A stretch of 64,000 nucleotides of DNA from Chrysemys picta bellii (taxonomy: Eukaryota > Chordata > Testudines > Emydidae): the NCBI RefSeq assembly GCF_011386835.1, contig NC_088795.1, forward strand, positions 14,985,441 through 15,049,440. The letters run 5' to 3'. The notes under the pieces were generated by a model. That model was not told the DNA's origin, did no database searches, and was given only the letters and a program-made list of their open reading frames with translations. Of this stretch, positions 36,058 to 48,691 are shown piece by piece. The number at the start of each line of letters is the position of its first letter. The stretch's first letter is position 1. Position numbers and translations under genes: made by a program.

Positions 36058-36174
36058 AAAAGAAGAACTGGAGTACTTGTGGCACCTTAGAGACTAATAA
36101 ATTTATTAGAGAATAAGCTTTCGTGGACTACAGCCCACTTCTTCGGATACAGACTAACACAGCTGCTACTCTGA
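36058..36174 (-). mobile_element. Short element with 13-bp TSD and variant hammerhead-like core (family A)
   Basis: accctttcattta is duplicated exactly at 36045-36057 and 36175-36187. The minus strand carries CCGAAGA (36146-36140; a C where the core has U4), a stem GTGGGC/GTCCAC, and GAAA (36122-36119) followed by GCTTAT. It shares gtggcacct-taagactaa-type sequence with 32549-32642. Confidence 0.7.
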
Positions 36175-36495
36175 ACCCTTTCATTTACTTTATATAGGGG
36201 GTTAAATAAATGCTACTGGTGGTTAAAAACTCTGCATTCAGAAAAGATTCCAGTAGGACACACTTGTTGGATCTAGTAATCAACGAGCATGTAGTTATTC
36301 TACATCAGCTCTCATATTAACAGCTAAATCCTGCTCACTGTATTCAAGTGCGTTGTCCAGTTAATGTCAGCTGAAGTCAGTGGTACTCTTCGCTTGAGTA
36401 AGATGAGCCTTAAATCTAAGAGCTATTGCCTGTTAGCTGCACTTTTTACTGAATGACAGTTAAGCATCAGGTAATTAGTTAGAGCATAATCCAGT

Positions 36496-36605
36496 TACCA
36501 GCTCTGGGTGACCTTCGGCAAGTCACTTCACCATGTACGCTCTGGGTGACCTTCGGCAAGTCACTTCACCATGTATGCCTCAGTTTCCCCATCTGTAAAA
36601 GCTCA
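36496..36605 (+). repeat. MIR fragment with internal 38-bp tandem duplication
   Basis: gctctgggtgaccttcggca…catgtac (36501-36538) is repeated at 36539-36576 with one difference. It is followed by cctcagtttccccatctgta, the usual MIR core. Confidence 0.85.
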
Positions 36606-37015
36606 CCGGATTTCAGAGCCTGGGCTCCGGCACGAGCAGGAATGCCTACACTGCTATTTTTAGCCCTGTAGTGCGAGCCTGAGTCAGTTGACCCAGGTTC
36701 TGAGACTCACTGCTGCGGGTGTTTTTTGCTGTGTAGACATACCTTTAGTTCACAGCAAGGTGGGGTGTAAATCTACCCCATGTTAGCCTGCTGTTCACTC
36801 ATTGTCCCTGTGCACCCGGCTGCTGCGCTCCAACGGTTTCCTAATGCAGTCGCAGAGTGACACCATGTTGAAACTGGACTAGATCAAAGCTCACTAGGGA
36901 ACTTCCGGTACACTGCAGCAGGGTTCGCACGGGCCCGTAGTGCACAGCAGGCTAGTGTGAGGTCGATGTACACCCCAGCTTGCCACAAACTAAATGCTCG
37001 TCTAGACAAGCTCTA
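36606..37015. mobile_element. MITE-like elements ending tgtagacatacc / tctagacaagctc
   Basis: 36606-36755 (gagcctgggctcc…cactgctatttttagccc…tgtagacatacc) is related to 62095-62330. 36756-37015 has inverted ends (cacagcaaggtggggtgtaa … tgtacaccccagcttgccac). Confidence 0.5.
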
Positions 37016-38137
37016 AGTAAATGTAAAGTGATTTCAGAGATGTGTTAAAGCTCCCACAACTAGTGCAATGTGACATGGCTATAAAGAGTCAACGTGGCAC
37101 AACTCAGGTATCCTAAATGTAGCTTGGCAAAGACGGTAATCAAATAGTATTTGAATGTGTCAGCTAAAGGCCAAAAGTGAAACCTGTCTTAAGCACTGGG
37201 AATGGGGCAAGCAATACCAGTGGGACCAAACTGGTCCACTCTAGAACTCAGGTGATCTCAGCAGATAAATGTTATCCTTGATCTTTGACTAAAGATCAAA
37301 CAAGCAAGAAATCTTGGGGACACTTTAAAATGATTTCCTCAGGCAGAGAGTTGTCTATTGGAAACGGCCCATAATGTACTTCTCAATATATTTTGAATTA
37401 TTTAAAATTATTTGAATTATTTAAAAGCCAGTTTGCAGTATATTCACAAATTCACCTAAACTGTGTGAAGTATGTCCTTTTTTAACTGGCGTACACTACT
37501 GTTAGTGGGAACATTGCCTGAGCATATGCAGAAGAATAAACATGTGTGCGTTCAGTTCTGTCCCATTTTTGCAAACCTTGTGGAGAGCTATGATTGGCCC
37601 TATGTTGATCTGGTGACATTTTGAGTAACGCTTCACTGACTTGAGTAATCTTTCTGGTGAGTTTTCATTATTCTTCAGTAATGTCTATTAAAGAACACAG
37701 CTTCCTCCCAGCCTGGCACCAAAACTTCTTCGAAGAGTTCTGTGAGTCTAAACAAACAGAATCAGTAAAGAGGAATAAAGCTGAGGCTATTAAGGTTGAT
37801 TTTCTCTCTAATTGACCTAGTCCGATGTGCTATTTTGAGAACCATGACTGCACCTTAATTATGAATGACGTCTCTTTGAGTGGATTGTGGCTTCACGCTG
37901 TAGAAATCCTAATAGGCTTTCTGAGTGTTTTAGTTTTCATTCACCTTCTGCTTAATAGCAAAGCACAAGGACTGTAATGAGGAGTATGGCCCGATATAAA
38001 TATGAAGCAGGAAGTGCAATGCACTTGATTTATTTTCAAGCTCTGGGGACTGATTGTCATTTTGGTGGATGCACATAGGACATATCCTTATTCTAACGAT
38101 GCCCAGTATATTACTACAGTGAAATGTGACAAACTCT

Positions 38138-38190
38138 GAGACAGATCCTCAGCGGGTGTAAATCAGTCTAGCTCCATTGATGACAATGTT
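38138..38190. repeat. Half palindromic repeat (gatcctcagcgggtgtaaat)
   Basis: acagatcctcagcgggtgta aatcagtctagctccattga; the right arm is missing. Confidence 0.5.
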
Positions 38191-39537
38191 TTCATTATAC
38201 AAATCCTTCTTCTCGGGTCTTTTTAACATAGAGATTTTCTCTTGTGTATCTTAATTGCAGGCATGGGCCCTGATCCAGCAGGATAATCCTTGCTGGTTGA
38301 CCGTTATACCCACCCATATGGACACAGGAGTCCATCCACATGGATTAGCTTTTACTGGGAAAATCTAGACTCACCAAAGGTTCTTTGATTCATATGTCAG
38401 CCATGAGTTTGATGAACATCTGTACACCTGTAGCCTCAACTGCATACTGTGATCGACAAATGAAGATCACCTGATTGGTGTGCTGACAATGGTGACTTAG
38501 TTGGTAGTCAGTCAAGCTCAGTGATAGGCCCTTTACTGTGCATTGATTCATGTTCTAAAAGACTGAATTACATCCCATTATTCCCTGCTTGGATCAAATT
38601 AAGTTAGTCAGCTGTAGACTTGGGCTCCTATGATACACCAGCTGATGAAGGGGCATTCCTTACAGAATCCTCCTCTTTAGCTTCAGCATCTTACTGAAAC
38701 TTAGACATCAGTCTAAAGTTCTTCTTGTCCCCCATTATTATTGTCTGCCACTCTCCAGTAATATTTTCCCTTACATTTTTTGGCTCTTGTTATGAAGCCC
38801 TCAACCAGCAGTGGAAGCTCCATAATCCACAGAAGCAAAAGGGTTAATGTTAAATGAATCCTTCAAAGCTCAAAACTTCTTAAAAAATAGTAGATACATT
38901 TGGTTAATTTTATAGCTAATTTTATAGCTGCCTTGAGAGCTGTAACATGTTTCCATCTAGCACTAGGTAGGGGGGAAGCTGTTGACTGAATGCTTTCCGT
39001 GTGGTTTTGAAGCATATATTTGTAAGCCCCTCCTACCTTCAGATCCACAAAGTGAGTGCTACTTTTAAGAGAAGGTAGACCACCCTGTTAGACATTTGGC
39101 AGCCCTCTCTGCCCAGTCTTGCTGAAATGCTTATTGCAACCACTTCTTGTCTTCAGAAGGACCTGATGGGGCTCTGTGGGTGATGCAGTATTATTTAAGT
39201 ATGAGTTGGAGAAAGCATTTAATCTGAAGTTTCCACCCATGGCAGTGTACTGAATTAATGCACTAGCCTTTCATCTCTGCAGAGCTACCTTAGCTCATGA
39301 GTGAAGATGGGATTCGTGGTCTCACGTTAGACATTCACCCATATCTCAAAACTCTGTGTAATTTTGCTGAGTTGCCTTTCTCTGCTCAAGAGACACTTTG
39401 GACTGGAATAGCCAGAGCTATTGCAGGTCACTGAAATGCAACAGTGTGACATTGTTGAGAAATTTACCCAGTACTTTCTTATCCTGTGCCTGACTCTTGC
39501 TATTGCTGATAGTCCTCCCATTTAATAAAGACTCAAA

Positions 39538-39572
39538 GCCGTGAATCAGCAAGTACTTAAGCATGTGCTTAA
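39538..39572. repeat. Palindromic repeat interrupted by CR1, left arm
   Basis: gtgaatcagcaagtacttaa gcatgtgcttaag; right arm at 40078-40125 (catgcacttaggtgcctggc tgaatcagggg). Confidence 0.55.
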
Positions 39573-40066
39573 GTTCATAGATTCATAGATTCATAGATTC
39601 TAGGACTGGAAGGGACCTCGAGAGGTCATTGAGTCCAGTCCCCTGCCCGCATGGCAGGACCAAATACTGTCTAGACCATCCCTGATAGACATTTATCTAA
39701 CCTACTCTTAAATATCTCCAGAGACGGAGATTCCACAACCTCCCTAGGCAATTTATTCCAGTGTTTAACCACCCTGACAGTTAGGAACTTTTTCCTAATG
39801 TCCAACCTAGACCTCCCTTGCTGCAGTTTAAACCCATTGTTTCTGGTTCTATCCTTAGAGGCTAAGGTGAACAAGTTCTCTCCCTCCTCCTTATGACACC
39901 CTTTTAGATACCTGAAAACTGCTATCATGTCCCCTCTCAGTCTTCTCTTCTCCAAACTAAACAAACCCAGTTCTTTCAGCCTTCCTTCATAGGTCATGTT
40001 CTCAAGACCTTTAATCATTCTTGTTGCTCTTCTTTGGACCCTTTCCAAGTTCTACCGACTTAAACG
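39573..40066 (-). mobile_element. CR1 LINE 3' end with ORF2 C-terminus, 5'-truncated
   Basis: On the minus strand a 125-codon open frame (40048-39671) reads [13 protein letters not shown], then [19 protein letters not shown] and [11 protein letters not shown], the C-terminal end of CR1 ORF2 (endonuclease/reverse transcriptase). The tail is three attcatag-like octamers (39573-39600), the CR1 hallmark. Everything upstream of this segment is absent, so it is inactive. It sits inside an older palindromic repeat. Confidence 0.9.
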
Positions 40067-41687
40067 GGTCTCAAGCACAGTAATGAAGTCCATGCACTTA
40101 GGTGCCTGGCTGAATCAGGGGCTACATTCACATCAAAAAATTTTTGAAATCAAACTTAGATCCCCAGCAAGACCGTGCAGAGCACTTTGACAGGACCATG
40201 GATTGCAATGGGGTTTCCTGGGTGTAAAAAATAGCCCATATAAAAGATGGAGAAACCTATTAATTACTTGAGAGAGAGCCTGACATGTAAAGAGCTCCCT
40301 TTATTTAGGCTTGCAGTGAAAATTGAGGTTTTACCCTGTAAGGCAGACCATTGTGATTTCAGGTGAGAGATTACTCATTTAGTGTGGATTTGCTAAGCCA
40401 TGTGCATGTGGTACCTTGGAAGGCAGTTGTTATGTATGGCCACGTTTGCAGTAACCACTTCTTAAACAACATGTCCCTTTTAGGTGAAATTAATTTGTAT
40501 AGCCAAGTTCTAAACCCTGACAATAGACTCGGGGTAATTTTTCAGTGCTGGCCCTGGCATCCATTCTCTCCTCACTTTATTGATGTCATGTCGGGAACCC
40601 CTTGATGAACTATTGAGATGTGAGAATCGGGGGGATTCGCAGGTGTGGTATAAGGATGTCTTTGTGCAGTCGAGATCCCATTATCCCTGTTCTTTTCATC
40701 TGATATTCACCCCAGCGCTGATATATACGTACGGCAACCTTTATACAACACAACTGCTCCACACTGGATAGGAATGGCACCAAAATGTACAGCTCCCCCA
40801 ACCTGCTCATTTCCCCTCCAAAGGTCTTTGCAGTGTTTTGCAATGAAGCCCGTAGTGAAGCACTCCAAAGGAATTCTCATGGGGTTTTGCTAACAGTGTC
40901 ATTTTTGTGTGTGGAGGAGGCTGCAGTTATTATTGGTGATATCATTGGAAAAGGAACTTTGGATTTTATCTTGGGTTCTACCATGAAGCATTTTTTCCCC
41001 AGTGGAGGTGGTCAGCAGTTTTCTTCCCCTCCTTGCTTCTTCTTGCATCGCATTGTGACACTCAGCAGTTAACTTCTTCTAGCATGGTGCGTTGTGGGAT
41101 GCCTGCTACCCCTGGAACTCCAGTGTGGCTTTAATTGGTCACGTTAGTAGAATGGTTGGCTGATGAAACTTCCCTAAAACTCAGTGCCCTGGAGTCAGAT
41201 CAGACTGTACAACTGCAGCAGAAAATGGAGCTCCTGGGGAACTTTTATATCTAAAAAGAGGCTGAAAGAAGAACAGAGAGCACAGAGAAAGGGCTTTGTG
41301 CAAAGCACCTTCTCCATACGATGTTGATTTGGCCAGAGGGTTGCTATCAAAAATGCTGATGTTTGCTACAAGGTAATGTCTCTGTTTTGGAACTCATCTT
41401 GCTTTGTGTTTTAGTATTCTTTGGAGGTGAGCTTAGAGAATTAGGGTCCAGATTCCCATTGTTCAGCACCTTGTGTAATCTTTGCACGTACCTTGCCCTG
41501 GTATAAGTTACTGCACAAGGTGAAAGGCAATGGAGAATCCAGCCCTGCTTAACTGACATTCTGATGAACTGCAGGTGCAAAGAAGCGTCTCCACAGCTCT
41601 GCTGCCTTGTTATATGTTCTGCGATTTATTTGTTGGGAGAACTCCCGAGATACTACAGAGCTATTTTCTCCCACTGAGGTCCAAGGG

Positions 41688-41765
41688 TCAGATTCTCAGC
41701 AGCTGTAAATCAGCATTGACTTCAGTGGAGCTACTCTGATTTAAACCAGTTGAGGATCTGGCCCA
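41688..41765. repeat. Palindromic repeat copy (gatcctcagctggtgtaaat type)
   Basis: ggtcagattctcagcagctg taaatcagcattgacttcag…tttaaaccagttgaggatct ggccc. Confidence 0.75.
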
Positions 41766-41843
41766 TGCATACACGTTCAAAAACTTTGCATTTGGGGGCA
41801 TGTATTTTTCCTCCTCTCCTCCATATATTTTTCAGTGGTTTTC

Positions 41844-41846
<3 letters not shown>

Positions 41847-41929
<83 letters not shown>
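41847..41929 (+). repeat. (ATCT)n microsatellite, about 20 copies
   Basis: 83 bp of uninterrupted tetranucleotide repeat; likely polymorphic. Confidence 0.97.
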
Positions 41930-42531
41930 ACAGCACACTGTTTACCACAATCCATAGCTTCAAGAGCTTTGTATAACTTCCTCACAACACTAGGAATTTC
42001 CCTAGTAAATCACTAGATATGTCAGACAGTGAATAAATTCCATGCTTGTTGTAAGTGAAGTCCTTAGGCATGATTTACAGCATCCATATCTTTGCACTAT
42101 AAAATGAATAGGCATGTATAACAGTTGAGAAGCTAACTGTTCCTGACTAACCCAGACAGCTCCATAGTACAAGATAAACACTGAAATAGGAGTAATCTTC
42201 AACACACTGATAAAAGCAAGTGAATTTAAATTTCTCATTGTTGCCTTTTCCCATTGCTGTTTTTCTCTTTGTTTTTAAAGAGACCAAAAAGCTTTTCCCC
42301 AGGTATGCTTTATTTCTTTTCTCAAAATCAGCTCAGAAATTAGGATATTTTTTTTTCCTTTTTGATCAGGAACTCAGTCAAAATTAAGCAAATACTTTTC
42401 AGCTACTGGGCCTGATTTTCCTCTCAGCTACACTGATCTAAGTCAGATGAAACTTCCGTGACATGAAATGAGCAACACTGGTGTTAAAAAGGTGTGAGAG
42501 GAGAATCAGACCCGCTCTGGTTGTTACAAGG

Positions 42532-42751
42532 AGGGGGGAGAAAAATTGTTCTCGTTAACCACTGACGGTAAGACAAGAAGCAATGGGCTTAAAATGCAGC
42601 AAGAGAGGTTTAGGTTGGACATTAGGAAAAAAATCATAACTGTCAGGGTGGTTAAGCACTGGAATAAATTGCCTACGGAGGTTGTGGAATCTCCGCCATT
42701 GGAGGTTTGTAGGAGCAGGTTAGACAAACGCCTGTCAGGGATGGTCTAGAT
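42532..42751 (+). mobile_element. CR1 LINE ORF2 C-terminal fragment
   Basis: Plus-strand frame includes [34 protein letters not shown] and LDKRLSGMV, with stop at 42747, equivalent to the CR1 segment at 39671-40048. Truncated both sides and abutting a hAT-like end at 42752. Confidence 0.85.
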
Positions 42752-43165
42752 CAGTGATTTTCAAACTTTTTTTCTGGGGACCCAGTTGAAGAAAATTGTT
42801 GGTGCCCACGATCAAACGGAGCTGGGGATGAGGGGCTTGGGGTGTGGGAGGAGCTCAGGGCTGGGGCAGAGGGTTGGGGTGCGGGGGTGAGGGCTGTGGG
42901 GTGGGGCTGGGAATGAGGGGTTCAGGGGCTCTGGACTGGGGGCAGGGGGTTGGGATGCGGGAGGGGGTCAGGGCTCTGAGCTGGGCGTGCAGGCTTGGGT
43001 GGGGCCGGGGATGAGGGGTTTGGGGTATAGGAGAGGCTCTGGGTTTGGGGAGGGGGGTCAGAGGCTGGGGTAGAGGGTTGGGGGTGCAGGCTCTGGGGTG
43101 GGACCAGGGATGAGGGATTTGGGGTGCAGGAAGGGGTTCCAGGTTTGGGGGGGCTCAGGGCTGGA
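42752..43165 (+). mobile_element. 3'-truncated hAT-like element with G-rich tandem interior
   Basis: The left end CAGTGATTTTCAAACTTTTT is a hAT-type terminus. From 42820 to 43160 there is a G-rich imperfect tandem array (ggggatgaggggtttggggt, ggggttgggg) like that of 31375-31620. No right terminus or TSD is visible. Confidence 0.6.
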
Positions 43166-43198
43166 GCAGTTTTGCCTTTTGAAATACTTACTTTCTGG

Positions 43199-43285
43199 GC
43201 GAGATTCCTGGTTTCTGTAAATTGGCCTGGCTTCACTGACGCCAATGGAACTACACTGATTTACACCAGCGGAGGGTCTGGCTCA
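43199..43285. repeat. Palindromic repeat copy (gatcctcagctggtgtaaat type)
   Basis: gtaaattggcctggcttcac…gatttacaccagcggagggt ctggc. Confidence 0.55.
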
Positions 43286-45134
43286 TTGTTTGTCTTGAGT
43301 CAGAAATTAACTGCAGTACTGAGAGGCTTACAACTGTGCCTAGGATAAGAGTCAGGTTCTCACAATATTGCAGTCTCTCCAAAGCCAGTTCTATGGCCGT
43401 TTTTAAAAAATGTTTACTCTTGCAATGATTTTATATTGGTACCTGGAACTTGTACCCTGGGATAAAACACATGTATGGAATGTTTTTTTATCAAGACCTG
43501 CCTTTGGTAAACCAGTGCTTTGCTTTGATGAGTTAAATGTGGTCATCTTCCCATAATACACAATTGGAGGTAAATATTCAGCTGCAGATCCAGTCGTTTC
43601 AATTGCACCAATCTCCTTCCTCTAAGGACAGCCTTACTAGGAGTAAACTAGATTTGTGCAACTACCTGAAAGAGCAAGCTCCTTGCCTAATCCTGTGTTA
43701 GATGGTACATGCCAGGAACCTATGTTGTTGTGCCGCATGCACATGGGCGCACACATACACTTACACAGAAGACATCAGCTGAACGATTATCTGTAGACTT
43801 TTGGGTCCAATCCTAGTGAAGTCACAAGGAGCATTTACATTTAATCTTGTTAGTTTGGTGCACAAACACATGTTTCAGTCTCCGATTTTCCACAGAGCTT
43901 GCGTACATGACTTTGTGCAACATGAGCAGGTGGTCACCTGTACCAAAGCACCCACCACCACTATTAGTTTAAACTCTCCTAAGATTCTATTACACTTAAT
44001 CCACATTTTCAGCAACAAGTAGGTGTGGACACAATGCAAGGTTATCCCACACTTAAATGTGTAGTGCTTGTCTTTTGAGTTAGATTCACAGCTTCCTTGT
44101 TTACTCATGATGCTATTACAGGATTGTTGGTTGAATTGCTTTTAAAGTATTAATGGCTTAGAGGACTGGGCAGCACAATTCTTACAGCTCTTTGCTGAAG
44201 GATTCAAGGGAAGACATACTTCTATCTGTCAAACAATGGGCTTTCCCAAACCAGAAATGAAAACGGCATAGGTTTTGCTTCTACCAAAACTACAAAGAGA
44301 TCCTTTAAATCCCCAAGTCTCTTCGTGTTATGAAGGGACACTTCAGGAATAAGAGAAGGCGACAGTACGAGTTACTTCGTAAATCCAGTTCTGTCAGCCT
44401 CCCACCCGACCACATTCAGTTTCCTTGTTTTCTTGGCAAGGGATGGAACAAAAGAGCTCTGTTTAAACACACCTACGGGGAAAATTTGATTTGTTCACCT
44501 CCTCCCTTTTAAATTTTCAGTTCAGCTCTTATTAATGAGATCCTGTCATAACAGCGGGATAAAACAGATCTCTTTCCTTCACTGAAGATCAAAGGTGCCC
44601 TTAAAACTGAAATAATGGTTTGTTCTTCGGGAATCTTTAGCAAATGGTTGGCAAAAAAATAGTGAAATGGTGTTATGGCCTAATTTTTCTTGTGGATACA
44701 AGGGATCATCATCCTGCTGGATCAGCGCCCATGTCTTCAATTAAGATACACAAGGAAAAATCTCTACAAGAAGCCAGTGGGCTTGGTAACAATCTTTGAA
44801 TATGTTTATGTGAACAGAATTTATGCTCACTATGTTCATGTGTATTTATGTGTGTCAGCCTATCAGAGTATGTGCTGATGAGCATGTATTGGCATGAGGA
44901 TGAGTGTGCCTGGATGTGAATGTGTGCTGTCATGTGTACATGTGGCAGCATGGGTGGATAACTCAGTGTTCTTTCAAATTAATTGCCTGAAAAGCAGCAG
45001 CAAACAGAGGCCTGAGGAGTGATATGTGCTGATTAACATTTATTTGCCAATGTCCGTTTACATGGCTCTTACCCCAAAGGAGCCGAACGACTGAGTGTTG
45101 CTAATATTTCGGATCCCTCTCTCTTTCTACCTAG

Positions 45135-45266
45135 GCGGGCTGACCTTGTGGGCCGACCGCACTCCTGGCATTCAACCAAATTCATAGAGAACCAACCCGA
45201 TCCCAGCATGATGCAAATATCTCAGGGCACGATTGGCACTCCTTGGCATCAGTCCTACCATTCCAG
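45135..45266 (+). CDS. SHROOM3: SHROOM3 internal coding exon with Met-Met (short-isoform start candidate)
   Basis: This exon is 132 nt long, with acceptor ctttctacctag and donor CCAG|GTAAGG. The first base completes the Arg codon split from the exon at 32844; 43 codons follow, and the last two bases (AG) begin a Ser finished at 48926. The peptide has RPHSWHSTKFIENQPDPSMM and QISQGTIGTPWHQSYHS, a strongly conserved SHROOM3 segment. The tandem ATG codons at 45208-45213 correspond to the residue where, from memory, the PDZ-lacking SHROOM3 isoform begins (around Met177 in human). Phases on both sides are consistent, so the identification rests on homology and on splice logic together. It is probably exon 4. 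Confidence 0.93.
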
Positions 45267-45807
45267 GTAAGGGCCATGTGATCTTGGCCATGTACTGTAA
45301 AACTCAGAGGAATACAGCAGAGTTGTTTTTTGTTTAGTGTGTCATTCCAAGAAAAGAAAACTCTCTACTCATCCATAGAAAGTATCCTTCCTCTCTGAGC
45401 CATAAAATCAGTCATCCCTGCCAAATTGCCTGTCTACTGCAACCTGCTTCGGTGCATTCGGACAGATCCTGCCAGTCTTTACCCAGTCTTTACACGAGCA
45501 AAACTCCCATTGACTTCAATGGTAATTTTATGTGTGTAAGGACATACAGTTCAGTGAAGTCAGTTGAAAGACACCCAGTGATTTCATTAGGCTTTGGGTC
45601 AAACACTTGGTAATGACTGCAGTATTTGGCTACTATGATTATTATCATTATTTGTCTACATAGCTCCTGTCGGCACTTTACATACACGTAGTAAGACCAG
45701 TTCACAAGGCTTCTAAGCTAAGGCCCTGAGCTAACAATGCACTCCAATGACCCCTAGAGCCTCACTTGACTTCAATGGGGCTCCGTGTTGGCCCTAATAT
45801 ATACAGG

Positions 45808-45965
45808 CAAGATTTTCAAAAGCACTCCTCATCCACAGTTGGGGCTGGATTTTTACAAGCCCTCAGCTCCTACGTGGCATCCAAATGAAGCAGCCAGCTG
45901 CATTTTATTTAGGTGCCTATATGGGAACAGTTGGCGATGAACTCCCTTAAAAATCTGGCCTTGTA
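45808..45965. repeat. Palindromic repeat copy (attttcaaaagcact type)
   Basis: caagattttcaaaagcactc…ggctggatttttacaagccc…ttaaaaatctggcc. Decayed. Confidence 0.45.
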
Positions 45966-48691
45966 TTCCCACCGTCTCGGTCGGGTCTGAGTCAAATCTC
46001 AGCATCGCACTGAGAGCTAGATACCAACTCTAGGTAGGGACCTACCAAGTCCTACTGTACTACTGTGATATAACATTTCAAGACCTAGAGCTAGTCATGA
46101 AAACTGGTTCCTAAACCGATTAAACATTGTGTTCCCTGCTCTACTCTGACTGGGCAACTCCTTTAAACCCATGTTAGGCGGAACACTTTTAAAAATGTGT
46201 TTAGCTATAATAGGATCTGAGAGAGACACTCCCCGGCCTTCAAGACCTCACAAACGTTCTCCACCCTGTTCCTTTCCCCAGCGAAGAAGAAAAAAAAAGT
46301 GGAATAAAAATTAGCAAATAAAAAATAAGAAAAGGACCCAGGCAGCATGGAAACATCGCCTGTCAGTGCAACAAGCTGCTTTCATGAGCAGTCACTATCG
46401 GCAAAGGTATTACATCACTGATGGTCCTCCCAGGGTGAGATGTTCAGTGAGGGATTTCCTGATGTTGCCAACTGCTTTCTGCAGGGGTCAGAGTCATAAT
46501 GCTGTGTGTGTTTCCCTCCTAAGTCAGTGTGGTGGGTTACCAGTCCCAGAAGACTAGGCCTGGGATCCTAGTTCTGTTAAAAGAATATGGGATCAGACCC
46601 CTCCAGCCATTATTTAGGCTGCAAACTTGAATGAATGCCATGATCCCAGCCTCGGGGTCGGGGGAGGTTCTCTTTCCGACTGCGCTAAGAAGCTCCGGAA
46701 GACACTGTAAGTGTCATGGGCAGTCTGGAGAGAGATGTCCACAATTCTACCCTCTTTGTTTCCCCTTGAAAGGCAGATGGGCTTCCGAAGGAGGGATTGT
46801 CCACACAGCCTCTGTGCAAACCCTCTGGGCAACTTAAACGCTGGCACTGCAAATGTCAGCCAAGAACCAGCTCCAAAGAGCCTGGGCGGTGGGGCAGGGG
46901 AAGACAAATTAGGAGTTACAGTAGAAATGCGGGTTCGCCCTCCACTCAAATCATCCTGTTAGTAGCCCATTCAGCTGACAGCGAGGGGCTTTGCATCACA
47001 GCTGCTGCATTTCTGGCAGAGAAACTCCAGCCTGGATTCCCTGCTGCCAAGGATGCTTTTTCCTCCAGGTGTTTTTAATGAGGAACGCCAGTGGCATCTA
47101 GTGGTCAGTTTGCCAGCTCCCCGCTTCGACTTCCCTGGGTGGATTGCCGGGGCCCTGGCTGAGAGTCTGTTTGTCGGGGTCTGAAACCCATAGTCCGCTG
47201 TTCATTAAAAAAAGAAACAACTAAAATAAAATGTGAAAGCAGATCACCAGCTGACACCGGACATGAACAACGTGGCTGTTCTGAGGTTTCATTGACATTA
47301 TTCCCCTCCATGTCCGTATATGTGTCTCCGCACCCCTTTCTGCGCTTATCTTATCCTTTGCTTTGCTTTGCAGGCAGAGTCCTTCTCGCTGCCTTTCCTT
47401 AAGACTATCCACCCATCTCTCTTTCTAGCTGTTCTTTGCACAGCTTAGCTCCTTCTGTCCAGCTGTGCCTGGGGAAGTTACAGTGCGAATGTGTTTTGAG
47501 AAGTACCAGGGATTCTTTAGTGACTACAGATTAGCCTGGGGGTTGCTTCACCTTACAGCAGCTGCCTCAGAGGACCTGGTAACTTGCTGTTCAGAGCTAC
47601 CGAGCATCCCCAACTCCCATAAGTTCCAGTGGCTGTTGTGGATGGTCAGCGCCTCCAATCTCATCAGAAGTGCACACAGACAGGCACGTGCGTGGAGCAA
47701 GCAAGATGAACGGCCTGTGCAGGAACTGGGCCTGCCATTCCAGGAAATACAGCTATTTCTAAGCTGAGTGTGTGACTACTAACCACCCCGAGTGGCTACC
47801 GTGTGACTGTTTTCTGCACACTACCAAAGCCCAGCCGCTGGGCAGCCCATCAGCTAGTGCTTCCCAGCTCAGATCCTTGCTCCCAGAGTGCCTGGGAGTG
47901 CGATGGGGCAGCCTGTTAAGCTCCTTGTGTAGGGGAATGCGGATATCTGTGTCCAGAGGGAGAGCTGCATAGGACAGAGGGAGAGGAAAAGTAGTACCTC
48001 AAATTACCCTCTTCAGCCCCAGAAACACCTGATGGAGTGAAACAGGGGTTGTGAGCCCAGAAAGTCCCTCCCAACAATTTAAAACCTCCACACCTTCCCC
48101 CTTAATGTGAACAAACCCATTCTGAAACATACATATGTCTGGAACAAGAGCACCTCCCTCCCTCCCAGTAACTACTTGAATAGTCTTCTTTATGGACAGA
48201 CAGACTTCCAGTGACCACATCAGAGGTTCCTCCACCGACTTATATCTGACCTAGCTAATGCTCTGCAGATCCCTTAACGGGGAACGCCCTTGCCTGCTAA
48301 ACTACATCCGCGGTGGGGCTGTAAAGACTTCCTGGGGTCTTATCAAAACACTACTGTAATTTCCTTCCCACACAGACATCCACACATACATGCCCCCCGT
48401 CTCCCTTCTGTCTTGTCTGTTTAGTTTTCTCACAGCAAACAAAATTTCTCTGCTACAGTTGAGTTTCCAGGAAGACTGCCAGGGTGTAGCCTTCAACTCC
48501 ATAAAAAGAAAAAAAATGGGAAAAAAAAGGGAGAGATTCAATTCCTCCCCCAAGCAGCCACTCCTACTCCCTTGCTCTTTCCCTCTCTGGCATCTGCATT
48601 TATTTTTATTTTTTAAATGCTTTGGATGGGTTTGATGGGTGCGGCAGATCTTCCCTGGCTCCAAAGCTTGCACAGTGCTTCCGCCTTTATT

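Larger units (their letters stand above)
32845..45134 (+). other. SHROOM3: SHROOM3 intron, 12.3 kb, phase 2
   Basis: Bounded by GTGAGA and CTAG. It contains a tRNA-headed SINE, CR1 fragments, a short element with hammerhead-like core, a MIR with internal duplication, MITE-like palindromes and a CTAT array, listed separately. An AT-rich stretch at about 33420-33650 (runs of ttttgaaa/ttcatttt) looks like old repeat DNA. In 34480-35560, 37020-38130, 38190-39535, 40130-41690 and 43290-45130 I see no gene. Confidence 0.85.

Noticed and set aside
41847..41929. Possible CRISPR-like array
   Set aside because: Pure tetranucleotide microsatellite without spacers, in a vertebrate intron.
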